A model generated the notes under the pieces. The model worked only from the letters and a program-made list of their open reading frames with translations. It had not been told where the DNA came from and ran no database searches. Of a stretch of DNA of 64,000 bases, positions 18,300 through 26,797 are shown one piece after another; positions within the stretch are counted from its first letter, which is position 1; the number at the start of each line of letters is the position of its first letter. This stretch comes from Bradyrhizobium sediminis (GTDB lineage Bacteria; Pseudomonadota; Alphaproteobacteria; Rhizobiales; Xanthobacteraceae): positions 5,490,209 through 5,554,208 of the forward strand of contig NZ_CP076134.1 of assembly GCF_018736085.1 (NCBI RefSeq). Reading direction: 5' to 3'. The position numbers and the translations under genes are program-made.

Positions 18300-18412
18300 G
18301 GGATCGTCGTCGCCGGGTTCCAGGTCGCGCTGGTTTTATACGAGGACATGGCCGAGAGCGTGGCAATCGGCGCCGACGCGGCCGACCTGTTGGATAGAGC
18401 ACTGTGTGAATT

Positions 18413-20281
18413 TCAGCGTTTGGTTGCCGGTCTGGCGGTGGCGAGGATGGCGGCGATGGCCGCATTGCCCTCCGCCTCCAGCGCGGCGATGGCTTCCCGG
18501 GCCCAGAGATAGGCCGCGTCGAAAATCTCGGTATGGCGTTCGAATTCCGTCACGCCGATCTCGGGCGAAAGCGGCGGCCGCATCACATGATCGAGCGGCG
18601 CGGCCGGCAGCATATCGTAACGCTGATGCGCCACCAGACTTCGCCACAACACGTTGACCGCGCTCGGCGCCGCCGGCAGCAGCTTCTTGCGGAACGGCGT
18701 CAGCATCGCCATGACCAGCTCGAACCGCCCGGGCAGCGCGGCATATTCGACGTCGAACATCTCGGCCGCGGGGTCGCCGAAATGCACCACCAGATTGGGA
18801 CCGCTCTTCAATTGATGCATCTGTGCGAGCGGCACATTGTCGATCAGGCAGCCATCGACCAGCATCGCGCCCTCCGCCGTGTAGAACGGCGGCAATAGCC
18901 CGGGGATCGCGCTCGAGGCACGCACCGCCTGCCACAGCAACCCCGACCGGATCAGTTCGAGGTTGTGGGTGGAAAGATTGGTCGCGACCGCCGCGAAAGG
19001 CCGCCAGCAGTCCTCGATCCGGCAGTCGGCGCCGTATTGGTCGGCGAGCGCGCGATCGAAGGCCTTGTGGTCCAGCAGGGCATAACGCGGCCAAGTCGGC
19101 CGCCGGAAGCTGCGGCTCCTGACGAAGATCTCGTGCGTGCCGCGCTCGAGATGCTCGGCCTCGTGGTTCTTGGCGAAACCGGCCGCCATCGCCGAACCGA
19201 CGCTGGTGCCGACAAAGATATCAAACACGACGCCGCGCTCGCGGAACGCCTTGTAGATGCCGACATGAGCCGATCCGAAGCTGCCGCCGCCGGCGGCGAC
19301 GAAGCCGACCGCGCGGCCGGACAGGAACCGGACCAGGCTGTCGATATCGACCTGATCCGCGATCGCGACATGGTGATGCATGAAGCTGGGCAGGCGGGCG
19401 AGCCAGGCCGCGGTGCCGCTGACCTCGCCGCTGCGCCGGTCATGGACGCGAACGAGGCGGCGCGCCGCTTCGGGATGAACTTCGCAGGCGAAGGCCTCGA
19501 CATCCGTCAGCACGCCGGCGGCGGGCGCCTTGCCATGGCATACGAATACGACCATGTCGGCTTGGCGGATCGCCTTGCGCGTCCAGGCCGAGTCTTCGCG
19601 ACCGCCGAGATAGACCACCAGTGGCGCGGTCTGTTCGATCTTGTTGAGCCAGCCGGTGACCTCAGGCGCATCCAGAGCCCGTCCGGGAAACATGGCGGCA
19701 AGGCGGTTGGGATCGACGATCTCGGCATCGGTCGCGGCCAGTTGGTCGCGCATCCGGCGATCGAACGCGTCCGGAGCAGGCGCGTATCCGCCCTGAATGA
19801 ACGCCACCGTTCGCGCCTTCGGCGACGCGCGAACCGGGATAAGCCGCGCCGTCTCCCTGGCGAACCGCAGCGCCAGCGCCGCCAGCAGCGCTTCAACGAT
19901 GGCCGGTGCTTCTTCGGCAAGTTCCTGATAGGCCGCGCGGGTCAGCACCAGAACGCTGGTGTCGCGGATCGCAACTACATTGGCGGTGCGCGGGATATTG
20001 GCGAAGAAGCCGATCTCGCCGACCAATTCGCCGGCGCGCAGCTCGGCAATCGGCGCGGCGTCGCCGATCTTGCGCACCGCTAGCGCGCCGTGCAGCACCA
20101 CGAACAGGGCGTCCGAGGGCGCCCCTTGCGCCACCAGCATCTGCCCGCGCACCAGATCCTGGCGGACCATGGCGCGGATAGCCTTGCGCCGCTGTTCGGA
20201 ACTGAGCGTTCTGAACAGTGCGAAATCCTCGGATACGTTTCCCCATGCAAATGTCGAGCTTGGCCCGTCCATCGGCGACAC
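18413..20281 (-). CDS. Cyclic-nucleotide-binding patatin-like phospholipase
   Basis: 622 residues, similar in architecture to NTE-type lysophospholipases. N-terminal cNMP-binding domain (about 20-140; GELVGEIGFFANIPRTANVVA is the phosphate-binding-cassette region), a linker domain (about 155-310), then a patatin domain with oxyanion loop AAGGGSFGSAHVG (329-341), nucleophile Ser360 in GTSVG, and catalytic Asp476 in VDGCLIDN. The Ser-Asp dyad is complete. There are no membrane helices. Predicted to hydrolyse (lyso)phospholipids under control of a bound nucleotide; in many bacterial members the cassette binds poorly, and that cannot be judged here. Second possible start at 20272. Confidence 0.88.
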   Translation of the reverse strand: MSPMDGPSSTFAWGNVSEDFALFRTLSSEQRRKAIRAMVRQDLVRGQMLVAQGAPSDALFVVLHGALAVRKIGDAAPIAELRAGELVGEIGFFANIPRTANVVAIRDTSVLVLTRAAYQELAEEAPAIVEALLAALALRFARETARLIPVRASPKARTVAFIQGGYAPAPDAFDRRMRDQLAATDAEIVDPNRLAAMFPGRALDAPEVTGWLNKIEQTAPLVVYLGGREDSAWTRKAIRQADMVVFVCHGKAPAAGVLTDVEAFACEVHPEAARRLVRVHDRRSGEVSGTAAWLARLPSFMHHHVAIADQVDIDSLVRFLSGRAVGFVAAGGGSFGSAHVGIYKAFRERGVVFDIFVGTSVGSAMAAGFAKNHEAEHLERGTHEIFVRSRSFRRPTWPRYALLDHKAFDRALADQYGADCRIEDCWRPFAAVATNLSTHNLELIRSGLLWQAVRASSAIPGLLPPFYTAEGAMLVDGCLIDNVPLAQMHQLKSGPNLVVHFGDPAAEMFDVEYAALPGRFELVMAMLTPFRKKLLPAAPSAVNVLWRSLVAHQRYDMLPAAPLDHVMRPPLSPEIGVTEFERHTEIFDAAYLWAREAIAALEAEGNAAIAAILATARPATKR

Positions 20282-20595
20282 CCGCCTTTATTTGACGGAC
20301 AATGTATAACCGCCCCGCTCCGGCGGCGAGCCATTTGGGATTCGCTGCGCCAGCTAGCCGCGGCGATGCGGACGGAGGGGGCGGAATTGGATAATCCCGA
20401 ACGACCAATAAGGCCCCATCAAAGCCAATTATTCGGGAGAAACGGCGGTCAAGGCCCCGCTTGCGCCCGGCACGCGCTTTTGCGGCGCACCCGGCCCGAT
20501 TTGAAGGCGCGACTTCCGCCTTTTGCCGGCTTTGCCCGGCCATCCTCTGCAGGGCCGTTGCCCCTGCCCGGCCAATCGGCTAAATGGACCGCAAC

Positions 20596-20672
20596 GCACC
20601 CGTAGCTCAGCTGGATAGAGCGTTGCCCTCCGAAGGCAAAGGTCACACGTTCGAATCGTGTCGGGTGCGCCA
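20596..20672 (+). tRNA. tRNA-Arg (anticodon CCG)
   Basis: 77 nt including the encoded CCA. Acceptor GCACCCG pairs with CGGGTGC. The D arm is GCTC..GAGC, the anticodon stem TTGCC/GGCAA encloses loop CTCCGAA with anticodon CCG, and the T arm is ACACG TTCGAAT CGTGT. The gene is intact. Its last 45 nt (20628-20672) are repeated exactly at 44535-44579, so it is the integration site of the island to its right. Confidence 0.97.
20628..20672 (+). repeat. attL: 45-bp direct repeat, left end of genomic island
   Basis: The 3' part of tRNA-Arg from the anticodon loop to CCA. Identical over 45 bp to 44535-44579; identity stops on both sides at exactly these borders. Typical of tyrosine-integrase islands that insert into tRNA 3' ends and leave the tRNA functional. 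Confidence 0.92.
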
Positions 20673-20936
20673 TTTTGTTGCAGCGAAGACTACGCCGGCC
20701 CACGCGCCATCAGGCAGGATGTCTCACGGTCACGCCGGGTCGCTGCGGCGCCATCCAAAAATATCGAAAACAACCCCATGCAAAGTAGCAGGCGGCCGCC
20801 GGAGCCGACGCTTTGAGCCGATACTTGACACGTCGGCCAAATCAGCAGCACTACTTCATCCTCGCAAAATCAGTTAACGCGACAGCGGGCGCGCAACGGC
20901 GACTGCTTGGTGTGACGTTAGGCGATACACCCCCAC

Positions 20937-21329
20937 CTATGATCGGACGCTGCATTGCGACAGCTTCAAGACATCGATGCGATCATATTCCGCGTGGGTA
21001 CCGTCGAGGACGAGCTGCCGATGGAAGTCGAAGGCGGCCGCCAGGCGAAAGGCGAGCGCAGGCGGGCGGCGGCTCGTCGTCGAGCCGGAATTCACAATAG
21101 TTTGGTGCACTGTCACCGTAATTCGGTAACGGATCGCGTCGATCGTATCGGGCGGTTCGATTGGCCAGCGCTTGCGCTCGTAGTCCTCGATGATCAGTGC
21201 GAGAAGATCAAAACGATCGGCCTCCGGTGCCCCGGGCTTCGGTTCGTTCTCGAAGTACCGCTCAATCTCGTTCAGCGCGACGTCGTAGTCCGCTTCGGAG
21301 TGAAGTGGACGGATCATCTTTTTCGCCAT
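20937..21329 (-). pseudogene. Chimeric HigA-like antitoxin remnant
   Basis: 130 codons. Residues 1 to about 68 match the N-terminus of HigA-type antitoxins (IRPLHSEADYDVALNEIERYFENEP, GAPEADRFDLLALIIEDYE, WPIEPPDTIDAIRYR). The helix-turn-helix that should follow is missing. Instead the frame runs into unrelated sequence and then a segment FDFHRQLVLDGTHAEYDRID, which resembles the C-terminus of a HigB toxin. It overlaps the start side of the HigB-like gene in toxin-first order, as in real higBA operons. Without a DNA-binding domain it cannot autoregulate, and toxin neutralisation is doubtful. Confidence 0.65.
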
Positions 21330-21559
21330 GACACGATCTCCGGATCGATGCGGTCGTACTCGGCGTGAGTACCGATGAACTTCACGAGCAAGCGGCCGAA
21401 GGAAGACGCCACGTGGACGACCAGTCGGTATTTGTTGCCGCCCAGATCAAAGATGACCCGATTGTCGCCTACGAAGTCGACGGAGTCACCACCAGATAGC
21501 CCGTGGGCGTAGAACCAAAGGGATAGGTGATCGCCAATCCAACCACACTCGCTATCCAT
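21314..21559 (-). CDS. HigB-like toxin, altered N-terminus
   Basis: 81 residues. The C-terminal two-thirds is a clear HigB/RelE-fold toxin: SVDFVGDNRVIFDLGGNKYRLVVHVAS followed by GRLLVKFIGTHAEYDRIDPE. The first about 18 residues (MDSECGWIGDHLS) do not look like HigB, which normally opens with a basic RTLREFWERHPDAE-type helix and is about 95-100 residues long; the 5' end is probably lost or rearranged. HigB is an mRNA interferase acting on translating ribosomes. Activity of this shortened form is uncertain. The adjacent antitoxin is also damaged, which fits a dead locus. Confidence 0.6.
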   Translation of the reverse strand: MDSECGWIGDHLSLWFYAHGLSGGDSVDFVGDNRVIFDLGGNKYRLVVHVASSFGRLLVKFIGTHAEYDRIDPEIVSWRKR

Positions 21560-21803
21560 AAAACCATGGGGGTCACCTCGGCGTTCTAATTTCAGGCAGT
21601 CATCATTTGGTCATCTATGTCTACGTCTTTGACCGCCATGGGTCCAAGAAGCAACTCTGCACGTTGCGAATTCTTGATTTCCGCACGCCAGAGTTCGGAG
21701 GGATCGAAGACCTACATAGTCGGGAAGCCGTAGAGCCATGCCCTTTTGACTCGACGGTGAGGCTATATATCATGGCGATCTTTTATGTACTTGAGGAGTG
21801 TCC

Positions 21804-22256
21804 ATGGTTCTTCTCGCGCCAGCCGTCGGCGGATGCAGTTGCGGCAAGCTGCGATACAGCATCATCAAGGAGCCTTTAACTGTCTATATCTGTCATTGCC
21901 ATCAATGTCAGAAGAGAACCGGCAGCCCATTTAGCATGTCGCTTGTAATGCCGGCAGACGGCTTTCGCCTCGATGAAGGCGAGCCTGTGCGGAGTGAACG
22001 AGTTCTGCATACTGGACAAAAAAACTATTCGGTTTCATGCGGTGCATGCTACTCACGCCTCTACACCCAACGAAATGTTTCGGAGACGCTCAATTTGCGC
22101 GCTGGGACGTTGGATGAAACCAGCCAAATTCGGCCCGTCGTGCAGATGTGGACCAGCAGCGCTCAACCGTGGGCCATTCAACAAGATATTCTGAGCTACT
22201 CCGAGCAGCCAACCGACTACACACCTTGGCTCGACGCGTGGAAGGCTAGAGAGTAG
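21804..22256 (+). CDS. GFA/CENP-V family zinc protein
   Basis: About 150 residues from the ATG at 21804, with GAGGAG just upstream; a GTG at 21798 is possible. GFA-domain cysteines are visible: GGCSCGKLRYSI, CHCHQCQKRTGSPFS, and SCGACYSRLYT. The last motif is altered from the usual CxxCG. The family is named after glutathione-dependent formaldehyde-activating enzyme, but most members have no proven role. First intact gene of the island's left part; followed by a GNAT gene broken by an IS. Confidence 0.85.
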   Translation: MVLLAPAVGGCSCGKLRYSIIKEPLTVYICHCHQCQKRTGSPFSMSLVMPADGFRLDEGEPVRSERVLHTGQKNYSVSCGACYSRLYTQRNVSETLNLRAGTLDETSQIRPVVQMWTSSAQPWAIQQDILSYSEQPTDYTPWLDAWKARE

Positions 22257-22456
22257 CTCGACGTGCTACCGGCAAAGGCTTTGACGGTTCTACGATGATT
22301 GCTGGAAAGGCGCGTTACATGGAGAAGTCCACAAGGTCCCGCCCCCGAACGACCACCGCAATCACGATACGGCCAATGAACGAGAGCGACGTACCGGAGC
22401 TGCTTCGGCTCATGCGTGCGATCGTCAGCTTTGAGCGTGCTCAGAACTTCAGCTTA

Positions 22457-23623
22457 TACCAACGGCCTCAAGGAATGACCGTCGCCCAGGTTCTGGATGT
22501 GATTGAGGCAACGCGCTCGGGGTCGTCGGCGAAGAAGCGCCAAGCAGCGCAGGATTTGTCGACAATGTCGTCGTAGCTTTCGAACACGGTGATGGCGAGT
22601 TTGTTGCCGCGCAGATATTCCCAGACATTCTCGACCGGGTTCAGCTCTGGAGCGTAGGGCGGCAGGCGGACGAGCGTGATGTTGCTTGGAACGGAGAGAC
22701 GCGCCGCGACGTGATAGCCTGCGCCATCAATGACGAGCGCAGCATGTGCTCCCGGCGCAACACGGCGGCCGATTTCGGCCAGATGCATGGACATGGCATC
22801 GGTATCGGCGGCGGGCAGGACGAGCGCCGCCGTAGCTCGGCGTTGCGGACAGACGGCGCCAAAAATGTAAGCCCACTCGTAGCGTTGGTCGCGTGGCGCA
22901 CGAGGCCTTGTTCCTCGCTTGGCCCAGACGCGGGTCAGCGTCCCTTGCTGGCCGATGCGGGCTTCGTCCTGGAACCAGATTTCGATGGGTTTGTCTTTCG
23001 CGCGGTCGGGGAGTTGCGCCGCGACCGTTGCGGCAAAGTTTTTTTAAAGGCCTCCTGGGCTTCTTCGTCGGCCTGCGGATGGCGCGGACGCACCGAGAGC
23101 CGGCGGTAGCCGAGCTTCGCCAGCACCTTGCCGACCGAGCGTTCATGCAATGCGACGCCAAAGCGCCGTTGCAACTCGTCGCGCAAATCCACGCGCCGCC
23201 AGCGCACTACCCCATGGCGAGCCGGATCGGGCCCGGCCTCAACCAGCTTGGCCAGTTCGGCTTGCTGCTCCGCTGTGAGTTTTGGCGTGGGACCTGGCGT
23301 CTTCAAATCGTGCAGGCCGTCCAAGCCCTCAGCGTTGTAGCGATGCACCCAATCCCGCAGGGTCTGGCGATCCATGCCGCAGCTCTCCGCCGCCGACTTG
23401 CGATCCATCCCATCGAGCACCATCGCAAGAGCCAACATCCGCCGTGCTGCTGAACCATCCTTCTCCCGGCCCGCCGCCGCACGAAGGTCCTTTGCCGTCA
23501 AATCAAGCCGTAGGATCCTAACCGCTCCACCCATCGATGCTGCTCCTCTCAAAAGCAAACATCGAGTCAGAGTTTCTCTGATTTGGGAATCCCAAAATGA
23601 GTCAAAAGCCGCGGCCGTTGGTA
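22457..23623 (-). mobile_element. IS630-family insertion sequence, 1,167 bp
   Basis: Ends are perfect 11-bp inverted repeats TACCAACGGCC / GGCCGTTGGTA. It is flanked by TTA on both sides (22454-22456 and 23624-23626), which includes the TA target typical of IS630/Tc1 elements. It contains one DDE transposase gene on the minus strand in two overlapping frames. Both ends and all catalytic motifs are present, so the element looks complete and perhaps recent. Confidence 0.88.
22468..23534 (-). CDS. IS630-family transposase (orfAB, -1 frameshift)
   Basis: The zero frame starts at the ATG at 23534 (MGGAVRILRLD) and stops at 22935. The catalytic half is in the -1 frame and runs to 22468. The frames join at an A7 run (23039-23045 on the + strand as T7), where GAG GCC TTT AAA AAA can slip by -1 to continue as KNFAATVAAQLPD. 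The N-terminal part has a helix-turn-helix (LDGMDRKSAAESCGMDRQTLRDWVHRY). The DDE residues are WFQDEARIG, VIDGAGYH and ELNPVENVW. The fused product is about 355 residues, the usual IS630 length. Frameshifting at an A-run is known in this family; a disabling indel cannot be excluded. Confidence 0.85.
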
Positions 23624-24010
23624 TTAGACGAAGCGGAGCTGCTTCGCCGTGGCTTCGGTAAGCGGCCCGAATTTGGCGCTTACGTCGCAGACGCAGGCAC
23701 GGGGTCACTCGCCGGAATGGTGGTCCACTACGAAATCCCGTTCATGCATACGCTGCAACCACTTCTGATGCTGAAGTGGCTCTATGTTGATCCCGAGTGC
23801 CGAGGTGGGCGCGTCGGCCAAAGGCTCATGCGGCAAATGGCCCTGCATGCCCGCGCGACAGGGCACGAGCGCTTCTGCTGGTTCGTGCTGAACGACAATG
23901 TGTTGGCGCATTCATTTTACCGCGGCCTCGGCGCGACGGAGGACCCTGAGTGGCGGCGGTGGATTATGCCTACCAACGCTTTGAACCGACTCGTGGAAGG
24001 CGCAGAATGA

Positions 24011-24795
24011 TCGTCACCTGCCATTTAGCATGCCTAGAGCGCACGCAATAATGCCGTCGGTTCTGGTCGAACTCATCAGTGGCGACATGGTGGAAAGCTT
24101 AGGAAGCGCGGTCGCGGCTGGTCGCCGGCGCACACGACGCTGAAGTCGGCTCGGGGTCATTTGCGCAATTCTGGCGCCCCGCCGTCAACCTCCGGTCCAC
24201 CCCCAAGAACGGACATTCGCGCCGATTCCGAGGATGGCTCTGCACCTTGTCCATGGAGGCGCATCGAGATGGCCGCGACATCGGAAAACTGCTCCCTGTT
24301 GTGGGTGCAGCGTTAATTCGCATGCGGTCGCACATTCTCGGGTTCTAGCGTGTGATAGGCTGCGACGTCATAGTGCCACGGCGAAACAATATTGCCCATC
24401 TTCATCGACCGTGGTGCGCCATGATTTCAATGCCCTGGCGACGTGCGTCTACGGTGCGATGGGGCGTGGCTACCACATGGCTACCAGTGATCGCCGGTCA
24501 GATGAAATCAGGGGGTAATGAACGTTGCCTTCCCTTGTGGGCATCAGATCTGAAATTACGAACGAGAGCATCGCCTCCACCCCCCGCCCTGAACACCCCC
24601 GGGGGGATTGGACAGGCCCCCCGCCCCCGTGCCGGCTACGCAGTAATTGTAACCGTCGCCATCGGAGCCAGAGTTCGACACCAAGAGTTTCTTGCGCGTT
24701 GGGAACGCCCCTATTCGCTCACCTGCATCACGCCCAACCAGCGTCAGGCGCTGGTTGGGCGTGATGCTCCGAGACCGGCCCAACTCAGGCGGCCT
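24011..24795. other. 785-bp stretch without a gene; contains a strong hairpin
   Basis: No reading frame here has protein-like composition on either strand. The notable structure is a perfect 19-bp inverted repeat with a 5-nt loop at 24725-24767, described separately. A G/C-run region with several short palindromes lies at about 24580-24630. Confidence 0.5.
24725..24767. repeat. Perfect 19-bp inverted repeat (hairpin)
   Basis: Arms GCATCACGCCCAACCAGCG and its exact complement around TCAGG. It lies 29 bp past the stop of the small zinc-ribbon gene, but neither side has a T-run, so it is not a classical terminator. It could be a rho-independent-like mRNA end, a protein-binding site or a short mobile repeat. 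Confidence 0.75.
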
Positions 24796-24975
24796 TTATG
24801 TCGTTTTCGGCGGCCGCAATTCGCTCTTGGCCCATGCCTGAAAATCTGGGACCTGCATTGGGTCGATGTCATCGCACTTGATACAGCGAAATTTGCGACC
24901 GCCTGTCTTGACGACGACGAAGTACATCGGCTTGCCGCACTTAGGGCAGATCGGGCGGTGGGAGTTTTTGGACAT
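24796..24975 (-). CDS. 59-residue zinc-ribbon protein
   Basis: Start ATG at 24975, stop TAA at 24796-24798. The sequence reads MSKNSHRPICPKCGKPMYFV, then VVKTGGRKFRCIKCDD, and ends ELRPPKTT. Two CxxC knuckles (CPKCG and CIKCD), about 18 residues apart, form a probable structural zinc site. Very similar short proteins are common in Bradyrhizobium. No enzymatic domain. Followed by a strong hairpin at 24725-24767. Possible roles are nucleic-acid or protein binding; nothing in the neighbourhood decides this. Confidence 0.7.
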   Translation of the reverse strand: MSKNSHRPICPKCGKPMYFVVVKTGGRKFRCIKCDDIDPMQVPDFQAWAKSELRPPKTT

Positions 24976-25585
24976 GGGGTGCTCACGCTGAGTTAAGGCG
25001 CGAGTCTTCTGCTCACAGCCATCGGATAGCTTCCGAGGTAAGCCGATGATGAAACCACCCTAGCTAACTATCGTGAAAAATACTTAGACATATCCGAACA
25101 AGAGCTGCTTTGATGTGGGTCAAGGTCGAGGCAGCGATTCAGGACACGACACCTCTATAAAGAACCGCTGCAATAAAAAGTTTCTTCTCCATCCCTTGTT
25201 AGGCCAGTGAAGGCAGGCGGATCACATGGCCGCCGAATTTGCAATTCGGCGGCCCATTGCGATTGGCCCCTTGCGAGATAAAACTCGCCATGCTGGGGTG
25301 CAGACCGCAATGCGGATGCGGCGATGGCACTGAAGTCGAAATGGCCCGCACCGCGACCGGGATGTCGGTCAGGCGCCGTCCTCAAGCTTCCCATGAAATA
25401 ATGCCGCCCCTCTTGGCACCCTGCATTCGCCGTCGGCTGAGCCTGGCATCTGCGGCGACGCACGCTTTCTTGCGCTTGCTTTCCGCAACTCTTCGAACAG
25501 CCAGCGTCACAAGCGTTGATTCAGGTCAATACCCCTGGGCAGAAATCGATCAGTCGTTGGCAACTGGTTCCAACGGCTTATCAGC
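24976..25585. other. Intergenic region upstream of the SAM synthetase
   Basis: 610 bp with no convincing gene. It holds the FixK-type box at 25516-25529 and so probably the promoter of the SAM synthetase operon near its right end, and the promoter of the small zinc-ribbon gene at its left end. Confidence 0.5.
25516..25529 (+). promoter_or_regulatory. FixK/FNR-type box upstream of SAM synthetase
   Basis: TTGATTCAGGTCAA fits TTGA-N6-TCAA, the Bradyrhizobium FixK2/FNR consensus. Its centre is 63 bp upstream of the ATG; a class II promoter (box at -41.5) would start transcription near 25564, which is compatible. Suggests induction at low oxygen. Confidence 0.6.
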
Positions 25586-26782
25586 ATGGATCATTTCGTC
25601 GTCTCTGAGATGGCACCGATCGACAATGCAGTCGAGGTTGTCGAACGGAAGGGGCTAGGTCATCCAGACACGATCTGCGATGGGCTCGCAGAGGCGTTTT
25701 CTCGTGCGCTCTGTCGCGAATACCGGCGACGCTTCGGCGATATCTTCCATCACAACGTCGACAAGGCCCTCTTGTGGGGAGGGCGGGCAATTCCTCAAAT
25801 GGGGGGAGGGGAAGTCGTAAGTCCGATCAATGTCTATCTTGCGGGTCGCGCAACAGCGGAGGTCGGAGCCGAGCACATTCCAATCGAGGAAATTGCCGTG
25901 GAAAGCTCTCGATCCTGGCTGCGCGGTAAACTGCATGCTCTGGATCCGGAACGGCACGTTCGTATCAACGTGCTCACCCGACCGGTATCCCAAGATCTGC
26001 AGGCGCTATTTGCCCGCAGCGCGCAGGGTGACGTCCCGCTTTGCAACGATACTTCGATCGGGGTCGGTCATGCTCCGCTGAGTCGACTTGAGCAGCTCGT
26101 TCTGGCGATTGACAAGCAGATCAATGGAAGAGACCGCTCCAGTGAAAAGCCAGCCTGGGGCGAAGACATCAAGATCATGGCGATCCGATCCGGCGAAAAG
26201 CTGCGGCTGACGATCGCGTGCGCCATGGTTGGCCGCTACCTAGTCGACATCGATGACTACCTTTGCCAGAAAGCCGAGCTCCAACGACTTGCGCGAGACA
26301 TAGCGGCAGCACACGGATTTCGGGAGTGTGAGGTTGATGTCAACAACGCTGACCGGCCCGCGTCAGGCAACATCTACCTGACGGTGACGGGCACGTCGGC
26401 GGAGGCAGGAGATGACGGTCAGGTCGGCCGGGGCAATCGCGTGAACGGCCTGATCACACCATGCCGTCCCATGAGTCTCGAGGCGGTCGCGGGAAAAAAC
26501 CCGGCCAGCCATATCGGCAAGATCTACAGCGTTCTGTCGCGACAGGTTGCGCAGTCGGTGGTTGCCGAGGTCAAGGAGACAGCGCATGCCGAGTGCTTGA
26601 TAGTCGGTCAAATTGGCGCGCCCATAAACGACCCGGCCATCGTCGCTGTCAACGTCGTTATGCAGGAAGGCTGTCGAGGACTTGATCTGCGCAATCGAAT
26701 CGAGGCGATCGCCGCTGACCGGTTCACTCGTATCCGGGCGCTGGCTGATGATTTCGTGAATGGCACGATTGAGTTGTTCTAG
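25586..26782 (+). CDS. Archaeal-type S-adenosylmethionine synthetase
   Basis: 398 residues, makes S-adenosylmethionine from ATP and methionine. It belongs to the archaeal MAT family (AdoMet_Synthase), not to bacterial MetK: ERKGLGHPDTICDGLAEA near residue 23, FHHNVDKALLWGG, GVGHAPLSRLE, and the long conserved block GDDGQVGRGNRVNGLITPCR followed by PMSLEAVAGKNPASHIGKIY. All family blocks are present and length is normal, so it should be active. The chromosome is expected to carry a normal metK elsewhere, so this is an extra copy acquired with the island. Preceded by a FixK-type box and followed 15 bp later by a toroid-like gene, with which it forms an operon. Confidence 0.92.
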   Translation: MDHFVVSEMAPIDNAVEVVERKGLGHPDTICDGLAEAFSRALCREYRRRFGDIFHHNVDKALLWGGRAIPQMGGGEVVSPINVYLAGRATAEVGAEHIPIEEIAVESSRSWLRGKLHALDPERHVRINVLTRPVSQDLQALFARSAQGDVPLCNDTSIGVGHAPLSRLEQLVLAIDKQINGRDRSSEKPAWGEDIKIMAIRSGEKLRLTIACAMVGRYLVDIDDYLCQKAELQRLARDIAAAHGFRECEVDVNNADRPASGNIYLTVTGTSAEAGDDGQVGRGNRVNGLITPCRPMSLEAVAGKNPASHIGKIYSVLSRQVAQSVVAEVKETAHAECLIVGQIGAPINDPAIVAVNVVMQEGCRGLDLRNRIEAIAADRFTRIRALADDFVNGTIELF

Positions 26783-26797
26783 CCGGGTAGCGCATCC

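Larger units (their letters stand above)
22319..24010 (+). pseudogene. GNAT acetyltransferase interrupted by an IS630-type element
   Basis: The N-terminal part (22319-22456) encodes TTAITIRPMNESDVPELLRLMRAIVSFERAQNFSL, the first strand and helix of a GNAT fold. The C-terminal part (23627-24010) encodes LDEAELLRRGFGKRPEFGAYVADAG ... LKWLYVDPECRGGRVGQRLMRQMALHA, containing the acetyl-CoA-binding RGGRVG motif. Removing 22457-23623 and one TTA joins the halves in one frame (..QNFSLDEAELL..) of about 174 codons. So this was a functional N-acetyltransferase until the IS landed. The start at 22319 has GGAAAGG upstream. Substrate unknown. Confidence 0.85.

Noticed and set aside
25155..25463. 102-codon open frame upstream of the SAM synthetase
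   Set aside because: No recognisable domain; composition uneven, and overlapped by an equally long frame on the other strand.
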